Source of the DNA: Cunninghamia lanceolata
Taxonomy: Eukaryota > Streptophyta > Pinopsida > Cupressales > Cupressaceae
Reading direction: 5' to 3'
Assembly (NCBI GenBank): GCA_027924645.1
Contig: BSBN01000187.1
Location: 16,944,001-17,008,000 of the forward strand
Length of the DNA: 64,000 nt
Shown here: positions 1 to 12,400 of the stretch, one piece after another
How positions within the stretch are numbered: position 1 is the stretch's first letter
How the letters are laid out: the number at the start of each line of letters is the position of its first letter
Made by a program: the position numbers and the translations under genes
Notes under the pieces: generated by a model
What the model saw: the letters and a program-made list of their open reading frames with translations, nothing else
Told to the model about the DNA's origin: nothing
Databases searched by the model: none

Positions 1-55
1 GTGAGGAAGGGTTTTGACCTATGGAATTAAGGAAATAAGGAACAATGGAGGAGAC

Positions 56-1466
56 TGATGCAGAGCCAAACACCCTAACATGCATTCCCCTTTGTATGTC
101 TTTGGTAAGACAATACATTGTCAGTCTTCGCTCCACGCTTCACTCCGATGTTCCGATCACCCCGATACAACTAACATATATATGCATAGCATGACCTGCT
201 ACTACCAGCGACCCAAATGTATATGCCTACTCTTTCCCTATGCTGAACACTGGTACATACATGACATGACTGGCGAACACCAGTTTCCTCCACCGTCGCT
301 ATCGGTTTCCTCTTTGTATCTAACACAATGTATGTTTCAACATACAACCAGAGGATACATTACCAACATGCTTTGTAGAATGTACATTTGACCGTTGACT
401 TCCTTTGTATGTATGTATATGACTTGCATAATACGCTGATACTCTTTCGGCCAGACTTCCAAGATCAGAAGCTTTCACCTTTCTCTCACCGACGCCTTCA
501 GTCCCTTCGATGCATGACTTAACCACTCACAACCGGTCATCTGATGCATGCTCAGGCATATCACCGGCTATCAGAGGTCGATGAATGTATCTAAACACAA
601 TTCCATAACAAAAGATTTTTGTAATGTATCTTTGCCAATTTCTCGCGCCGGTCACTCAGTGTATCTTCAGCCCGACTGTCGATCCTCCCTTACGACTCCA
701 CAACAACACAGACATTTGTGATATACACACAGAATGTATATCCAGGGAAACAACACAAATCTTATGCTAATTTGAACCTCTGTAAACCCTACAACTACAC
801 AGACCCTCTTTTCTGACAACCTAGCACATGACGATGCTAGGAACTCTCAGTGCATTTCATACTCAGTCTTGCAGACACAACACCAAACGAACAAAACAAA
901 AACACAAAGGAACTGTACAGCCATTCCACCAATTTTGAAGAAATCTAACTGGTGGAATGGACTAAGAATCCATCTCGGCCTCAAAACAGAGATTTGACTA
1001 TACAAATGAAACTTTAAGAAATCAGAATAATAGAAAGATACACAACACAGAATAGGACTTGTTTATTTTTTTGCCTTTCTGAGAAAAGTACAAACACAGA
1101 TACTCTATTTTTACAATTCACACACTCTCTCTTCAATACTTTTGCTCTTCCATAGAACAGACTTTATCAAAACTTGATCTTGGTTGTTATCTTGCAATCT
1201 TGTAATGGGAGGAAGGCCAACTGTTTCAACCACATCACAACCGATGACTTTTCACTAACTTCCCAACTAACACTTGGACATGCCCTTTTGTAAGGCTTAC
1301 AAACATGACTATTGTTTCTTAAGACAATAATAGATACTTGGACATAGTCCTTATTACATGAATGGTCTTCTAGGACCTTATTGAAAAACAACAAAATTGA
1401 ACATCAAACACAACATGAAAATAAATGCCTCATGGAGGCCACCATAGATTAGGTGCTCCTGCACCA
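56..1466 (-). repeat. Element A 3' LTR
   Basis: Direct repeat of 3585-5011 starting TGATGCAGAGCC and ending CTCCTGCACCA. It lacks a short stretch near 100 that the other LTR has, and the two LTRs differ by several percent, so the insertion is not recent. Confidence 0.9.
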
Positions 1467-1480
1467 TACTCCCCACCGAG
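1467..1480 (-). other. Element A polypurine tract
   Basis: Minus-strand purine run (GGTGGGGAGTA core) directly next to the 3' LTR, the usual site of plus-strand DNA priming. Confidence 0.7.
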
Positions 1481-1531
1481 AAAAGAACTCATGCCACATG
1501 AGTTAATTCTTGGTCTTACTCCACCTTTATT

Positions 1532-3469
1532 CTATCTTGCTGTAATCACGGCCTGAACACCTGCATTGTAAACCTTCGTTGATGCTTCTTGTGATGTTGT
1601 TATGGTAGAATATGTTGGCCTTTCAACTCTTGTTAGCCCTAGAGGACAAACAATGGTCCCTACTATGATAGCATCTCCTTCTTTCCAACCACCTTGCGGT
1701 TGCTTGTAGACTTGCCCTTTGACCTTCTGGTGATCCATCTTATCTCCATCATTCAAAATTGAAATCACCTTCAAACTTTGATCCTTAGCAACCCTACTCC
1801 CTGAGGTATCCTCAACTTTCTTTGTATCTTCTTCATTAAGCTTCACAATCTCTTTCTTACCCACCAAGATGACCTTGGATGCCTTCTTTGCTTCAGCATC
1901 CTCCTGCAATCGTGTCATCACAAAAGTCCTCCCATCCTTCTTGATGGTGTAGGTGTTAGCATATCCATCATACAATACTCGCTTATCAAATTGCCATGGC
2001 CTACCTAAAAGTAGGTGACAACATTCGATGGGTAAAATGTCACATAAAACCCTATCCTGATATTCTCCAATCTGAAAATCAACATATGCCTATTCATATA
2101 CTAAAAGTGATTGACTATCACTTACCCAAGATGCTTTATAAGGTGTTTGATGTGGAATCCTTTCCAGTTTCAACTTATCCACCATTTCCTGAGATACCAT
2201 ATTATCTATTGAACCAGAATCTATTACTACCTTGCATATTTTACCTTTGCTTTTACAACTGGTCCTGAAAAGTGCTCTCCTTTGTAGCATGTCCTTGGAT
2301 GTCTTCAAGAGTGTTCTCCTTAGCATCAATGCTTCTCCATCTAGAACTGGGGCTGCACTCCCAATTGGAGAGTTAACACTTTCAGCTACCTCCTCTTCTT
2401 GCACATATTGAACTCTCTTTTCATTCTTCCTATCACCTCCTGATGATGAACCTTGCCTTTCTGGACATTTGAATGCTGGATGACCAATTTCATTACAATG
2501 ATAACATCTCCTAGTGAAAACATTAAAACTTCTACCATCTCCAAATCTGCCTCTTATGCCTCTCCATCCACCCCTGAAATCAAGTTGCTCTTGTCCTTTA
2601 CTAGTCTCTTCTCAGTTCTTATTGGATTATCTTGTTGTAGGGGTTGATCCTCCCCCTCTCATATTGTTGCCTCTTCCCCTCATGGACTTATCTTGTCTCC
2701 TTTTCATCTTCTCCTCAATCCTGATTGCCATTTGATAACATTCTTCTACAATCCTAGGGTTAGCCAAAACTAATTCATCTTGTATATTCAATCTCAAACC
2801 AGCCTAGTATCTAGCAATCTTTTTAGTCTCATTCTCATGATGACCAGACCTCATGCTCAATTTATAAAATTCCTCTGTATATGCTTTCACATTCATCTCC
2901 TTTTGCCTTAAAAATTGAAGCTTTTTAAACATTTGAACTTCATAATCTTTGGGTAAGAATTTACCTTTGATTCTTGCTACCATCTTGTCCCATGAAGAAA
3001 TCCTTGACTTTCCTTGCTTTCTCCTCTCTAATTGTAAGTAATCCCACCACACCAAGGCATGACCTATCAATTTGGTCTTGACAATCTTTACTTTCTGCTC
3101 CTCAAGAACTTCCTCACAGTCGAAATGATTATCTAATGTAGCAATCCAATCAAGTAACTCTTCCTCATTTAAACTTCCACTATACTTTGGAACATCAATC
3201 TTTACCTTAGGTTTGTCATTCTTGATTGCCTTTAACAATTTTGCAAATCTCTGATCTTCGGGATCTAGATATTCCTCTACATCTTCAAATTCTTCACCAT
3301 CCTCTTCTTCCGATTCACTTTCTTCCACTTCTCTTCTTTTGTTCGTCTCTAGGGCTGCAAGCCTAGCTTGAAGGGCTTCTGTAAGCTCTTTCATCTCCCT
3401 CATCTCTTTAGCATGCTTCTCCTTCATCTCTCGTAATTCTCTAGCAGTGACAGTACTTTTCGGAGGCAT
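1532..3469 (-). pseudogene. Element A gag-protease polyprotein (nonsense-broken)
   Basis: A single reading frame runs from a start near 3469 (MPPKSTVTA) to 1532. It has an N-terminal coiled-coil/acidic segment, a Ty3/gypsy gag core (the WWDYLQLERR and KFLPKDYE region, 2804-3490), a CCHC zinc knuckle (CYHCNEIGHPAFKC, about 2464-2505), a retropepsin active site (VVIDSGSIDNMVS, about 2213-2251) and the LLLGRPWQFD strand after it. The frame is cut by about four internal stops (near 2805, two near 2630, and near 2088), each one C-to-T change from Gln or Arg. Gag would form particles and the protease would cleave the polyprotein. The ORF stops where reverse transcriptase would normally start. A longer frame may run to the LTR past the stop at 1532. 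Confidence 0.85.
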
Positions 3470-3569
3470 CTTGCTAACTTGTTTCTGCAACTTCTCAGTT
3501 CTTCCTCAACTCTGCTTCTACCTTCTCAATGACAGAACTGAACACACAACTGCCCAGACCTTTTTCTGG

Positions 3570-3581
3570 GCTCTGATACCA
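3570..3581 (-). other. Element A primer-binding site (initiator tRNA-Met type)
   Basis: The minus strand reads TGGTATCAGAGC three bases inside the 5' LTR, the standard plant retrotransposon site for priming by the 3' end of initiator tRNA-Met. Confidence 0.9.
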
Positions 3582-3584
3582 CTA

Positions 3585-5011
3585 TGATGTAGAGCCAAAC
3601 ACCCTAACATACATTCCCCTTTGTATGTCTACATTTTACTTGTCTTCGGTAAGACAATACATTGTTGATCTTCGCTCCATGCTTCACTCCGATGTTCCGA
3701 TCACCCCGATACAACTAACGTATATATGCATAGCATGACCTACTACTGCCAGCAACCCAAATGTTTCTGCCTGCTCTTTCCCTATGCCGAACACTGGTTT
3801 CCTCCACCATCGCTATCGGTTTCCTCTTTGTATCTAACACAATGTATGTTTCAACATACAACTGGAGGATACATTACCAACATGCTTTGCAGAATGTACA
3901 TTTGACCATTGACTTCCTTTGTATGTATGTATATGACTTGCATAATACGCCGATACTCTTTTGGCCAGACTTCCAAGATTGAAAGCTTTCACCTTTCTCT
4001 CACCGACGCCTTCAGTCCCTTTGATGCATGACTTAACCACTCACAACCGGTCATCCGATGCATGCTCAGGCGTATCACCAGCTATCAGAGGTCAACGAAT
4101 GTATCTAAACACAATTCCATAACAAAAATTTTTGTAATGTATCTTTGTCGATTTCTCGCGCCAGTCACTCAGTGTATCTTCAGCCTGACTGTCGATTCTC
4201 CCTTGCGACTCCACAACTGCATAGACATTTGAGATATACACATAGAATGTATATCTAACATGCATTTGCGATATACACAAGGAATGTATATCTGGGGAAA
4301 CAACACAAATCTTATGCTGATTTGAACCTCTGCAAACCTTGCAACTACACAGACCCTCTTTTCTGACAACCTAGCACATGACGATGCTAGGAACTCTCAG
4401 TACATTTCATACTCAGTCTTGCAGACACAACACCAAACGAAAAAAATGAAAACACAAAGGAACTGTACAGCCATTCCACCGATTTTGAAGAAATCTAACC
4501 AGTGGAATGGACTAAGAATCCATCTCAGCCTCAAAACAGAGATTCGACTATACAAATGAAACTTTAAGAAATTAGAATAATAGAAAGATACACAACACAG
4601 AACATGACTTGTTTATTTTTTTACCTTTCTGAGAAAAGTACAAACATAGATACTCTATTTTTACAATTGCATCTCACACACTCTCTCTTCATTACTTTCA
4701 CTCTTCCACAGAACAGACTTTATCAAAACCTGATCTTGGCCGTTATCTTGCAATCTTGCAACGGGAGGAAGGCCAACCGTTTCAACCACATCACAACCAA
4801 TGACTTTTCACTAACTTCTCAACTAACACTTGGACATGCCCTTACAAACATGACTGTTGTTTCTTAAGACAATACTAGATACTTGGACATAGTCCTTATT
4901 ACATGAATAGTCTTCTAGGACCTTATTGAAAAACAACAAAATTGAACATCAAACACAACATGAAAATAAATGCCTCATGGAGGCCACCATAGATTAGGTG
5001 CTCCTGCACCA
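3585..5011 (-). repeat. Element A 5' LTR
   Basis: Direct repeat of 56-1466, next to the primer-binding site, followed by the target duplication GAGAC at 5012-5016. Short ORFs inside it (for example near 4100-4370) are not genes. Confidence 0.9.
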
Positions 5012-5242
5012 GAGACTATGGCTTAACACTAGCGAAGATAGGAGGATTTATGAAGAGGAAATAGAGAGAGGAGAAAGGATCAAAGAGAGATCCATGGCTT
5101 TGGCACAATGGGAGCTTCCAATCTTTAATCTTCAAACCAATAACTTGTTTTCCTACAAATATTATAGTCTCATTGAAACATTAGTAAGAAAATAGAATGT
5201 GTGGGAACTTGTGTGAGCTTGAGAGAGAAATTGTGAGTGAAT

Positions 5243-8172
5243 TGTAACATACACTAAAATAAAATAATATTATTCTAATAAATTAATGTGGAAAAAGGGA
5301 ATGAATTAAATTTTTTCCCATTAAATATGACTCAAGAAATATATAACTTTCATTAATCAATATAAATAAATAACATTACAACTAGTCAAATAGTTTACAA
5401 ATAGGACTAAGTCCTTACAATGTCTAGCCATATAGGCTTGTAACAAAAGAATATCGCACCATATCTTCGACACTGAACTTGGTAGAGAGAGAGCATCATC
5501 AAGGTGAGTTACCACCCAACCACAAGGCCCACACCTCCTCAGTCTTACTCGTATACATAGAAGTCTGACCCTTCGCGAGGGGTCTAGCAAATTGAAGCCG
5601 ACATGCATGAAGGAATATGGTGCAACATGATATTATCTAACATTTATAGCATGTATAAAATGCATATGTACTTATATCATGATATGGTTGAGAGAGAAAA
5701 ATAAATCAAATAGTAACTATTACTAATTTTATTAACAATCTTTGGCCAAAACATCTTTTGAGCCGTGTTTAGCTAGATAGGTTGCAAGTAGGAACCTACC
5801 CTTCTCTATAGTTCCATATTCGACACCTACCCATGCTCTTTCTCAACTCATCATACAAAAAATAATAGAAGTAGGGAATTCAACAAACAATTGAATACAT
5901 AACCATTCAGTAACCAATGATACATTCAAAGAATGTTCACAAAAAGAAAGGATACAAATAATAATCTCGAAGGCAAGTCTTCATCAGATGTTTCCATAGT
6001 CTAACAATAATCCAAAGATCTTACTTTAAGAAGCTAAATCATAATATGGCATCTTCCAATCAAAGTATTAGATTCTCAATTTCACTTTATATATAAGTTT
6101 AAGGTTATACTATCTCAACATTTCCTTAGGGTCTCTTCTAGGTTTCTCTTAAAAATCATAATTCATCAAGATGAGATTAATTTTGGTTCATACCCACTAA
6201 CCATTCTAAAGATCTACACGGTTTCCCTTAAGGCTATGCTTTCATTAGACATGATATATAATAATTCAAATAAGGAACTAGAACATTCAGTTCAATTGCA
6301 ATTTACTATTATAAAGTTAAATTAATGGAATCCATTATATGCGAAAGCACCAAAAAGAAATGCAATGTCCTGACAACATCATACCAAGTTCTTAAATACT
6401 TTAGGAATCCCATAAATATAACAACCTTTTGTTTTCTCTAATAATGAAAGTAACATTGAAAGAAAGTGAGAAAAAACATTTCACATCCAAGTACAATCAA
6501 ATGAAAGAAGGTTTACCAAACACAAGGAAAGTGGTTATAATATGACCTAACCATAAACCATCCTAGACAAATGTGTGAAATCGTTAACAACAAAGGATCT
6601 AAGAATGAATTTGAGCTCATGGTACATTAAGTAATCACCACTAAGAAATTACATAACTTTTTAACTATGCTTATAAGTTTTATCTACATCTAGTCATTTG
6701 GAGAGTAATCAATCATTTAAGACCATTCATAGACAATATATGATGGAAGAGTTAAAATAAAGTTGATTCCCTTTGAAAGTTTTGCATTTAAGTTTGAATG
6801 ACATAATTCAAATCAAGGTCTAGTTCAAGAGTTCCATTACATTCATCAAAGTAAATAAAAGACACCTATAGGTATGAACAATCATCAACCCTATTCGATA
6901 CCAAATTGGTGATGCATTAAGAAAGAAGGAAAGATAAAGTTATTTCATCTTCATAGCACATTAATATATACATATTTTCCAATAAAAGAGACACTCTTAT
7001 AGACCCATTAGTGAAAGCATGATTCTAGTTCTTAAATAATTTTTTTATGAATTCCAAGACTAAGATTCTATAGGCTCAAAGGGAAAAAATTATAATCTCA
7101 AGGTACATATTTAGTTAAAACTATCGATCATTTGCACAACTAATAACTTTTAACTGAATCACATTCCATTAAAAACTTAATGACCCATATGCATTAGAAG
7201 GATCAATACAGCAGCCCTAGATGACTCTGCAAACAATTGTGTTGGGTGAATATTTTTTTGTCAACTCACTGAAGACAATATGGTTATATCAACCTCAGTG
7301 TGATGAGATAAATCTATCCTCTCAACAAGGGGAGGTTTCCTCTAATTGAAAGGTATTACAAACTAATAACTGATAAAACTTATTTACACTAAGAACTATA
7401 TTTGGAGTGATTCCATTCCATCATATTCTCTTTTTTTAGAATATATGTTTGCACTTTATGATAATGATTTCTACGAAACTAATACGATGCAAAGAACTAT
7501 GAATTATCACAAAACCCATGGAAACACAAGTTCTTCCATAGCTTCTTTCACCAATTGAAAATAAAATGATTTGGAGTACTTATACGCCAAGATGAGATAA
7601 ATAGATCAAAGATAACAACTTGCAGCACAAAGTCTTCAATCTATTTCTCATTCACGAACACAACACAATTCTCACAAATGATTTTATAGCTCAAAGTCTA
7701 TTAAAATCAGATTTAGAATACTCCTTAATCACTTGAAATAAACTCTCACACTTCATTTACTTATCAAAGATAATATGATAGCAAAGACGTAAGAACAATT
7801 CTATCACAAAACAAATCACTCCAAGACAAAGATTGGAATTGAACTCGCTTTCTTGTATTGATAAATATTTGAAAATTGATTTTCACAAATAATCACAAAG
7901 TCTTAACTTGCTTTTCAATTTGGCAGAGTTTTCTTGCAAATAGATAAAAAATATTGATAATTACAAAAGAGCTCTCTCATGTTTATAGGTGAGAGCCAAG
8001 AGCTAATCTAGGAAAAAGTTTAACTACTTATTCAACAAAAGAGTCCTTATTGATTTAGGACTTCCTTTGTTCACACATGTAATTACATTCTTGAAAAGTA
8101 TGTGTGGACATGTCCAAAACTAAATGTAAAGTGCATGTAAAAATATATGAAAATTTTGCTAAGGCACGAACA
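5243..8172 (-). repeat. Family B putative LTR, copy 1
   Basis: AT-rich non-coding sequence that starts TGTAACATACAC and runs to GGCACGAACA just before the stop of a minus-strand ORF. A third copy at 33618 begins at the same base next to a primer-binding-site-like sequence, so the left edge is probably a true LTR end. The right edge (…AACA at 8172) is inference from the TG…CA rule and the ORF position. No long ORF is present. Confidence 0.5.
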
Positions 8173-8178
8173 TATGGA

Positions 8179-9470
8179 TTAATTTTCACCACCATCTTTC
8201 TTGAGAAAATCCTCATAAATTGTCAACACAGATTGCATCTCAAGACTGTCTAGACCAGCAGTGTTCTTAGAAATGACATGGGCTCTGGTTATTGCATCCT
8301 TCACTATAGTAGCTTCTTTCTCATGACTTATCAATTTAGCATTCAGATTATCCAGAGTCAATTGATTGTCCAGTAGATTATCCAAAGAAGCGACTAAAAA
8401 AGCTTTCTCTTCAAAATCTCTCTGAATCATATTTTTGAATTCCTAGATCATTTCATCAGTGGATAGAAATTGATGATCATCACCTATCAGTTTGCACAGA
8501 AGGTCCTCAAACTTATGAAGAAGATCAACATCACTATCCACACTAAGCTCCCGAGAACTTTGCAAATCCTTGATCAAATCTTTCAACACATTACTACGAT
8601 GAATCAATGACTCTTTGGTTTCCACATATGATTCACAGTTTCAAATGATGCCAATTGATACCAAGGTTTTCACCTTCATCTTCTTCATGTTGTTCCATTT
8701 CTCAAGACTTGCATCCAAATACTCAATCTCCAGAGATAAAACATCAACCAGGTCATCTAACTCAGATCTTAACTTCTCCATTTTACTTTTCTTCTTAATT
8801 GTACTTGTCAAAAGAAGTACCCCTTGTAGATGCAACCTTTCAAGATATTCTCTGACTACCATTCCTCTAGCATGAACCTTTTCAGCTTTTTAGATGACAG
8901 GATCCTCCATAGTGATAGCCTCAGGTTCTACTAACTCAAAAGACAAAGTGATATTTTGTATTACTGCAGCCAATTGTTCCACTATTGCCTTGTACCGGTC
9001 CTTCATCTCTTTCTCATGATCAAATTTTACAATCAGATAATTGAGGGTTAACTGCACATTGGCCTTAGCACTTTCATGAGTGATTTTCCCTAGCTCAATC
9101 CTAAAGATTGAATAATCACTCATATTGAAATCCTCAATGGTTGCATCTGGTGGAGGTTGAGCAATTTCTACATACTTATGACCTTTATCTTCCAGTTGTC
9201 GGTAGAGAGTCTTAGGCTTCTTCTTAGTCTTCGCCTTAACAGGTTTTAGCTTCTCAAAGTCAAAGTCATCTGGAGAGATGGCTTGCTTCTTTCTTTTTGG
9301 AGTATAAGACGAGAGCCATGGAGGAAGCACTAATAAACTAGCATTTGGATTAGAATCTATAACTGTTATAGGAGTTACACTCACACTGGTTGTAGTAATA
9401 ATTGGAGAAGTGTTTGTAAAGATGGCACCTGGAACATTGACATTTGCAGCCTGCTCAGTACTTGAAACAC
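8179..9470 (-). pseudogene. Family B ORF, 3' part (copy 1), unknown function
   Basis: Minus-strand coding remnant in pieces: 8890-9470, 8641-8862, 8443-8625 and 8179-8430 form a largely collinear protein rich in Lys/Glu/Leu with predicted helical, coiled-coil-like segments. It begins with Ser/Thr/Val-rich sequence and contains a basic patch (TPKRKKQAISPDDFDFEKLK). It matches the 3' part of the longer remnant at 13064-14357 and is cut at the duplication junction. It does not resemble gag, protease, reverse transcriptase or integrase. It is probably an accessory ORF of a non-autonomous LTR element. Confidence 0.5.
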
Positions 9471-12400
9471 AAGAAAGTGTGAATTTGAATATCAACAATG
9501 CATTTATGGTGAGAGACACAAGTTGTAGTGGGCATATGGTGACTAGAACATTATTATCAACATGTAAACATACAAACAAATGTGAAATAAAATATTATTG
9601 GGTGACGCAAGATTTCTCTTAGACCTTAGATGCTCCTGCATTAGGGAGTGTGTGTATCCTTAGTGTGGTGAAAAGAGTGGTGTGTGCATAAATCTAGTGC
9701 CTAAGAAATCTAACCCAATGTGGCTTTCTATACTAGAGGAAAATAGGAGATGAACATCACTTAATATGGGAAAAGAGAAGGTAAGGAAGAGGAAAGGATC
9801 CAAGTTTGCAACATAGTGGGAGTGAGGAAGGGTTTTGAGATATGGAATTAAGGAAATAAGGAACAATGGAGGAGACTATGGCTTAACACTAGCGAAGATA
9901 GGAGGATTTATGGAGAGGAAATAGAGAGAGGAGAAAGGATCAAAGAGAGATCCATGGCTTTGGCACAATGGGAGCTTCCAATCTTTAATCTTCAAACCAA
10001 TAATTTGTTTTCCTACAAATATTGTAGTCTACTTTAAACATTAGTAAGAAAATAGCATGTGAGGGAACTTGTGTGAGCTTGAGAGAGAAATTGTGAGTGA
10101 ATTGTAACATACACTAGAAGAAAATAAAATTATTCTAATAAATTAATGTGGAAAAAGGGAATGAATTAAATTTTTTCCCATAAAATATGACTCAAGAAAT
10201 ATATAACTTTCATTAATCAATATAAATAAATAACATTACAACTAGTCAAATAGTTTACAAATAGGACTAAGTCCTTACAATGCCTAGCCATATAGGCTTG
10301 TAACAAAAGAATATCGCACCATATCTTTGACACTGAACCTAGTAGAGAGAGAGCATCATCAAGGTGATTTACCACCCAACCACAAGGCCCACACCTCCTC
10401 GGTCTTACACGTGTACATAGAAGCCCGACCCTTCGTGAGGGGTCTAGCAAATTGAAGCTGACATGCATGAAGGAATATGGTGCAACATGATATTATCTAA
10501 CATTTATAGCATGTATAAAATGCATATGTACTTATATCATGATATGTTTGAGAGAGAAAAATAAATCAAATAGTAACTATTACTAAATTTATTAACAAGC
10601 TTTGGCCAAAACATCTTTTGAGCTGTGTTTAGCTAGATAGGTTGCAAGTAGGAACCTACCCTTCTCTGTAGTTCCATATTTGACACCTACCCATGCGCTT
10701 TCTCAATTCATCATACAAAAAATAACAGAAGTAGGGAATTCAACAAATAATTGAATACATAACCATTCAGTAACCAATGATACATTCAAAGAATGTTCAC
10801 AAAAAGAAAGGATACAAATAATAATCTCGAAAGCAAGTCTTCATCAGATGTTTCCATAGTCTAACAATAATCCAAAGATCTTACTTTAAGAAGCTAAATC
10901 ATAATATGACATCTTCCAATCAAAGTATCAGATTCTCAATTTCACTTTATATAGAAGTTTAAGGTTATACTATCTCAACATTTCCTTAGGGTCTCTTCTA
11001 GGTTTCTCTTAAAAATCATAATTCATCAAGATGAGATTAATTTTGGTTCATACCCACTAACCATTCTAAAGGTCTACACGGTTTCCCTTAAGGATATGCT
11101 TTCATTAGACATGATATATAAAAATTCAAATAAGGAACTAGAACATTCAATTCAATTGCAATTTACTATTATAAAGTTAAATTAATGGAATCTATTATAT
11201 GCGAAAGCACCAAAAAGAAATGCAATGTCCTGACAACATCATACCAAGTTCTTAAATACTTTAGGAATACCATAAATATAACAACCTTTTGTTTTCTTTA
11301 ATAATGAAAGTAACACTGAAAGAAAGTGAGAAAAATCATTTCACATCCAAGTGCAATCAAATGAAAGAAGGTTTACCAAACACAAGGAAAGTGGTTATAA
11401 TATGACCTAACCATAAACCATCCTAGACAAATGTGTGAAATCGTTAACAACAAAGGATCTAAGAATGAATTTGAGCTCATGCTACATTAAGTAATCACCA
11501 CTAAGAAATTACATAATTTTTTAACTATGCTTATAAGTTTTATCTACATCTAGTCATTTGGAGAGTAATCAATCATCTAAGACCATTCATAGACAATATA
11601 TGATGGAAGAGTTAAAATAAAGTTGATTCCCTTTGAAAGTTTTGCATTTAAGTTTGAATGACATAATTCAAATCAAGGTCTAGTTCAAGAGTTCCATTAC
11701 ATTCATCAAAGTAAATAAAAGACACCTACAGGTATGAACAATCATCAACCCTATTCGATACCAAATTGGTGATGCATTAAGAAAGAAGGAAAGATAAAGA
11801 TATTTCATCTTCATAGCACATTAATATATACCTACTTTCCAATAAAAGAGACACTCTTATAGACCCATTAGTGAAAGCTTGATTCTAGTTCTTAAATAAT
11901 TTTTTTATGAATTCCAAGACTAAGATTCTATAGGCTCAAAGGGAAAAACTTATAATCTCAAGGTACATATTTAGTTAAAACTATCAATCATTTGCACAAC
12001 TAATAACTTTTAACCAAATCAAATTCCATTAAAAACTTAATGACCCATATGCATTAGAAGGATCAATACAGCAGCCCTAGATGACTCTGCAAACAATTGT
12101 GTTGGGTGAATATTTTTTCGTCAACTCACTGAAGACAAAATGGTTATATCAACCTCAATGTGATGAGATAAATCTCTCCTCTCAGCAAGGGGAGGTTCCC
12201 TCTGATTGCAAGCTATTACAAACCAATAACTAATAAAACGTATTTATACTAAGAACTATATTTGGGGTGATTCCATTCCATCATATTCTCTTTTTTTATA
12301 ATATATGTTTGCATTTTATGATAATGATTTCTATGAAACTAACACTATGCAAAGAACTATGAATTATCAAAAAACCCTCAGAAACACAAGGTCTTCCATT

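Larger units (their letters stand above)
56..5011 (-). mobile_element. Element A: non-autonomous Ty3/gypsy-type LTR retrotransposon (gag-protease only)
   Basis: Complete element of about 4.96 kb. It has two LTRs (56-1466 and 3585-5011) beginning TGATG and ending ACCA, and flanking 5-bp target duplications GAGAC (51-55 and 5012-5016). The primer-binding site is next to the right LTR and the purine tract next to the left one, so it is read on the minus strand. The internal region is only ~2.1 kb and holds gag plus protease; no reverse transcriptase, RNase H or integrase is seen. The unoccupied target is preserved near 9876 in copy 2 of the duplication, which confirms both ends. Confidence 0.92.
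1..9470. repeat. Tandem duplication, copy 1 (family B unit, interrupted by element A)
   Basis: Bases 1-55 and 5012-9470 match 9822-14357 nearly base for base, so the region is a direct duplication with an offset of about 4.86 kb once element A (56-5011) is removed. The left edge lies outside the window. The match ends at about 9470/14357, inside a degenerate ORF. The copies differ by a few percent and by small indels (for example near 7580/12440). A simple tandem duplication explains the layout; LTR-mediated recombination is an alternative. Confidence 0.8.

Noticed and set aside
1167..1394. 75-residue minus-strand ORF
   Set aside because: It is inside the element A LTR and is not preserved in the partner LTR.
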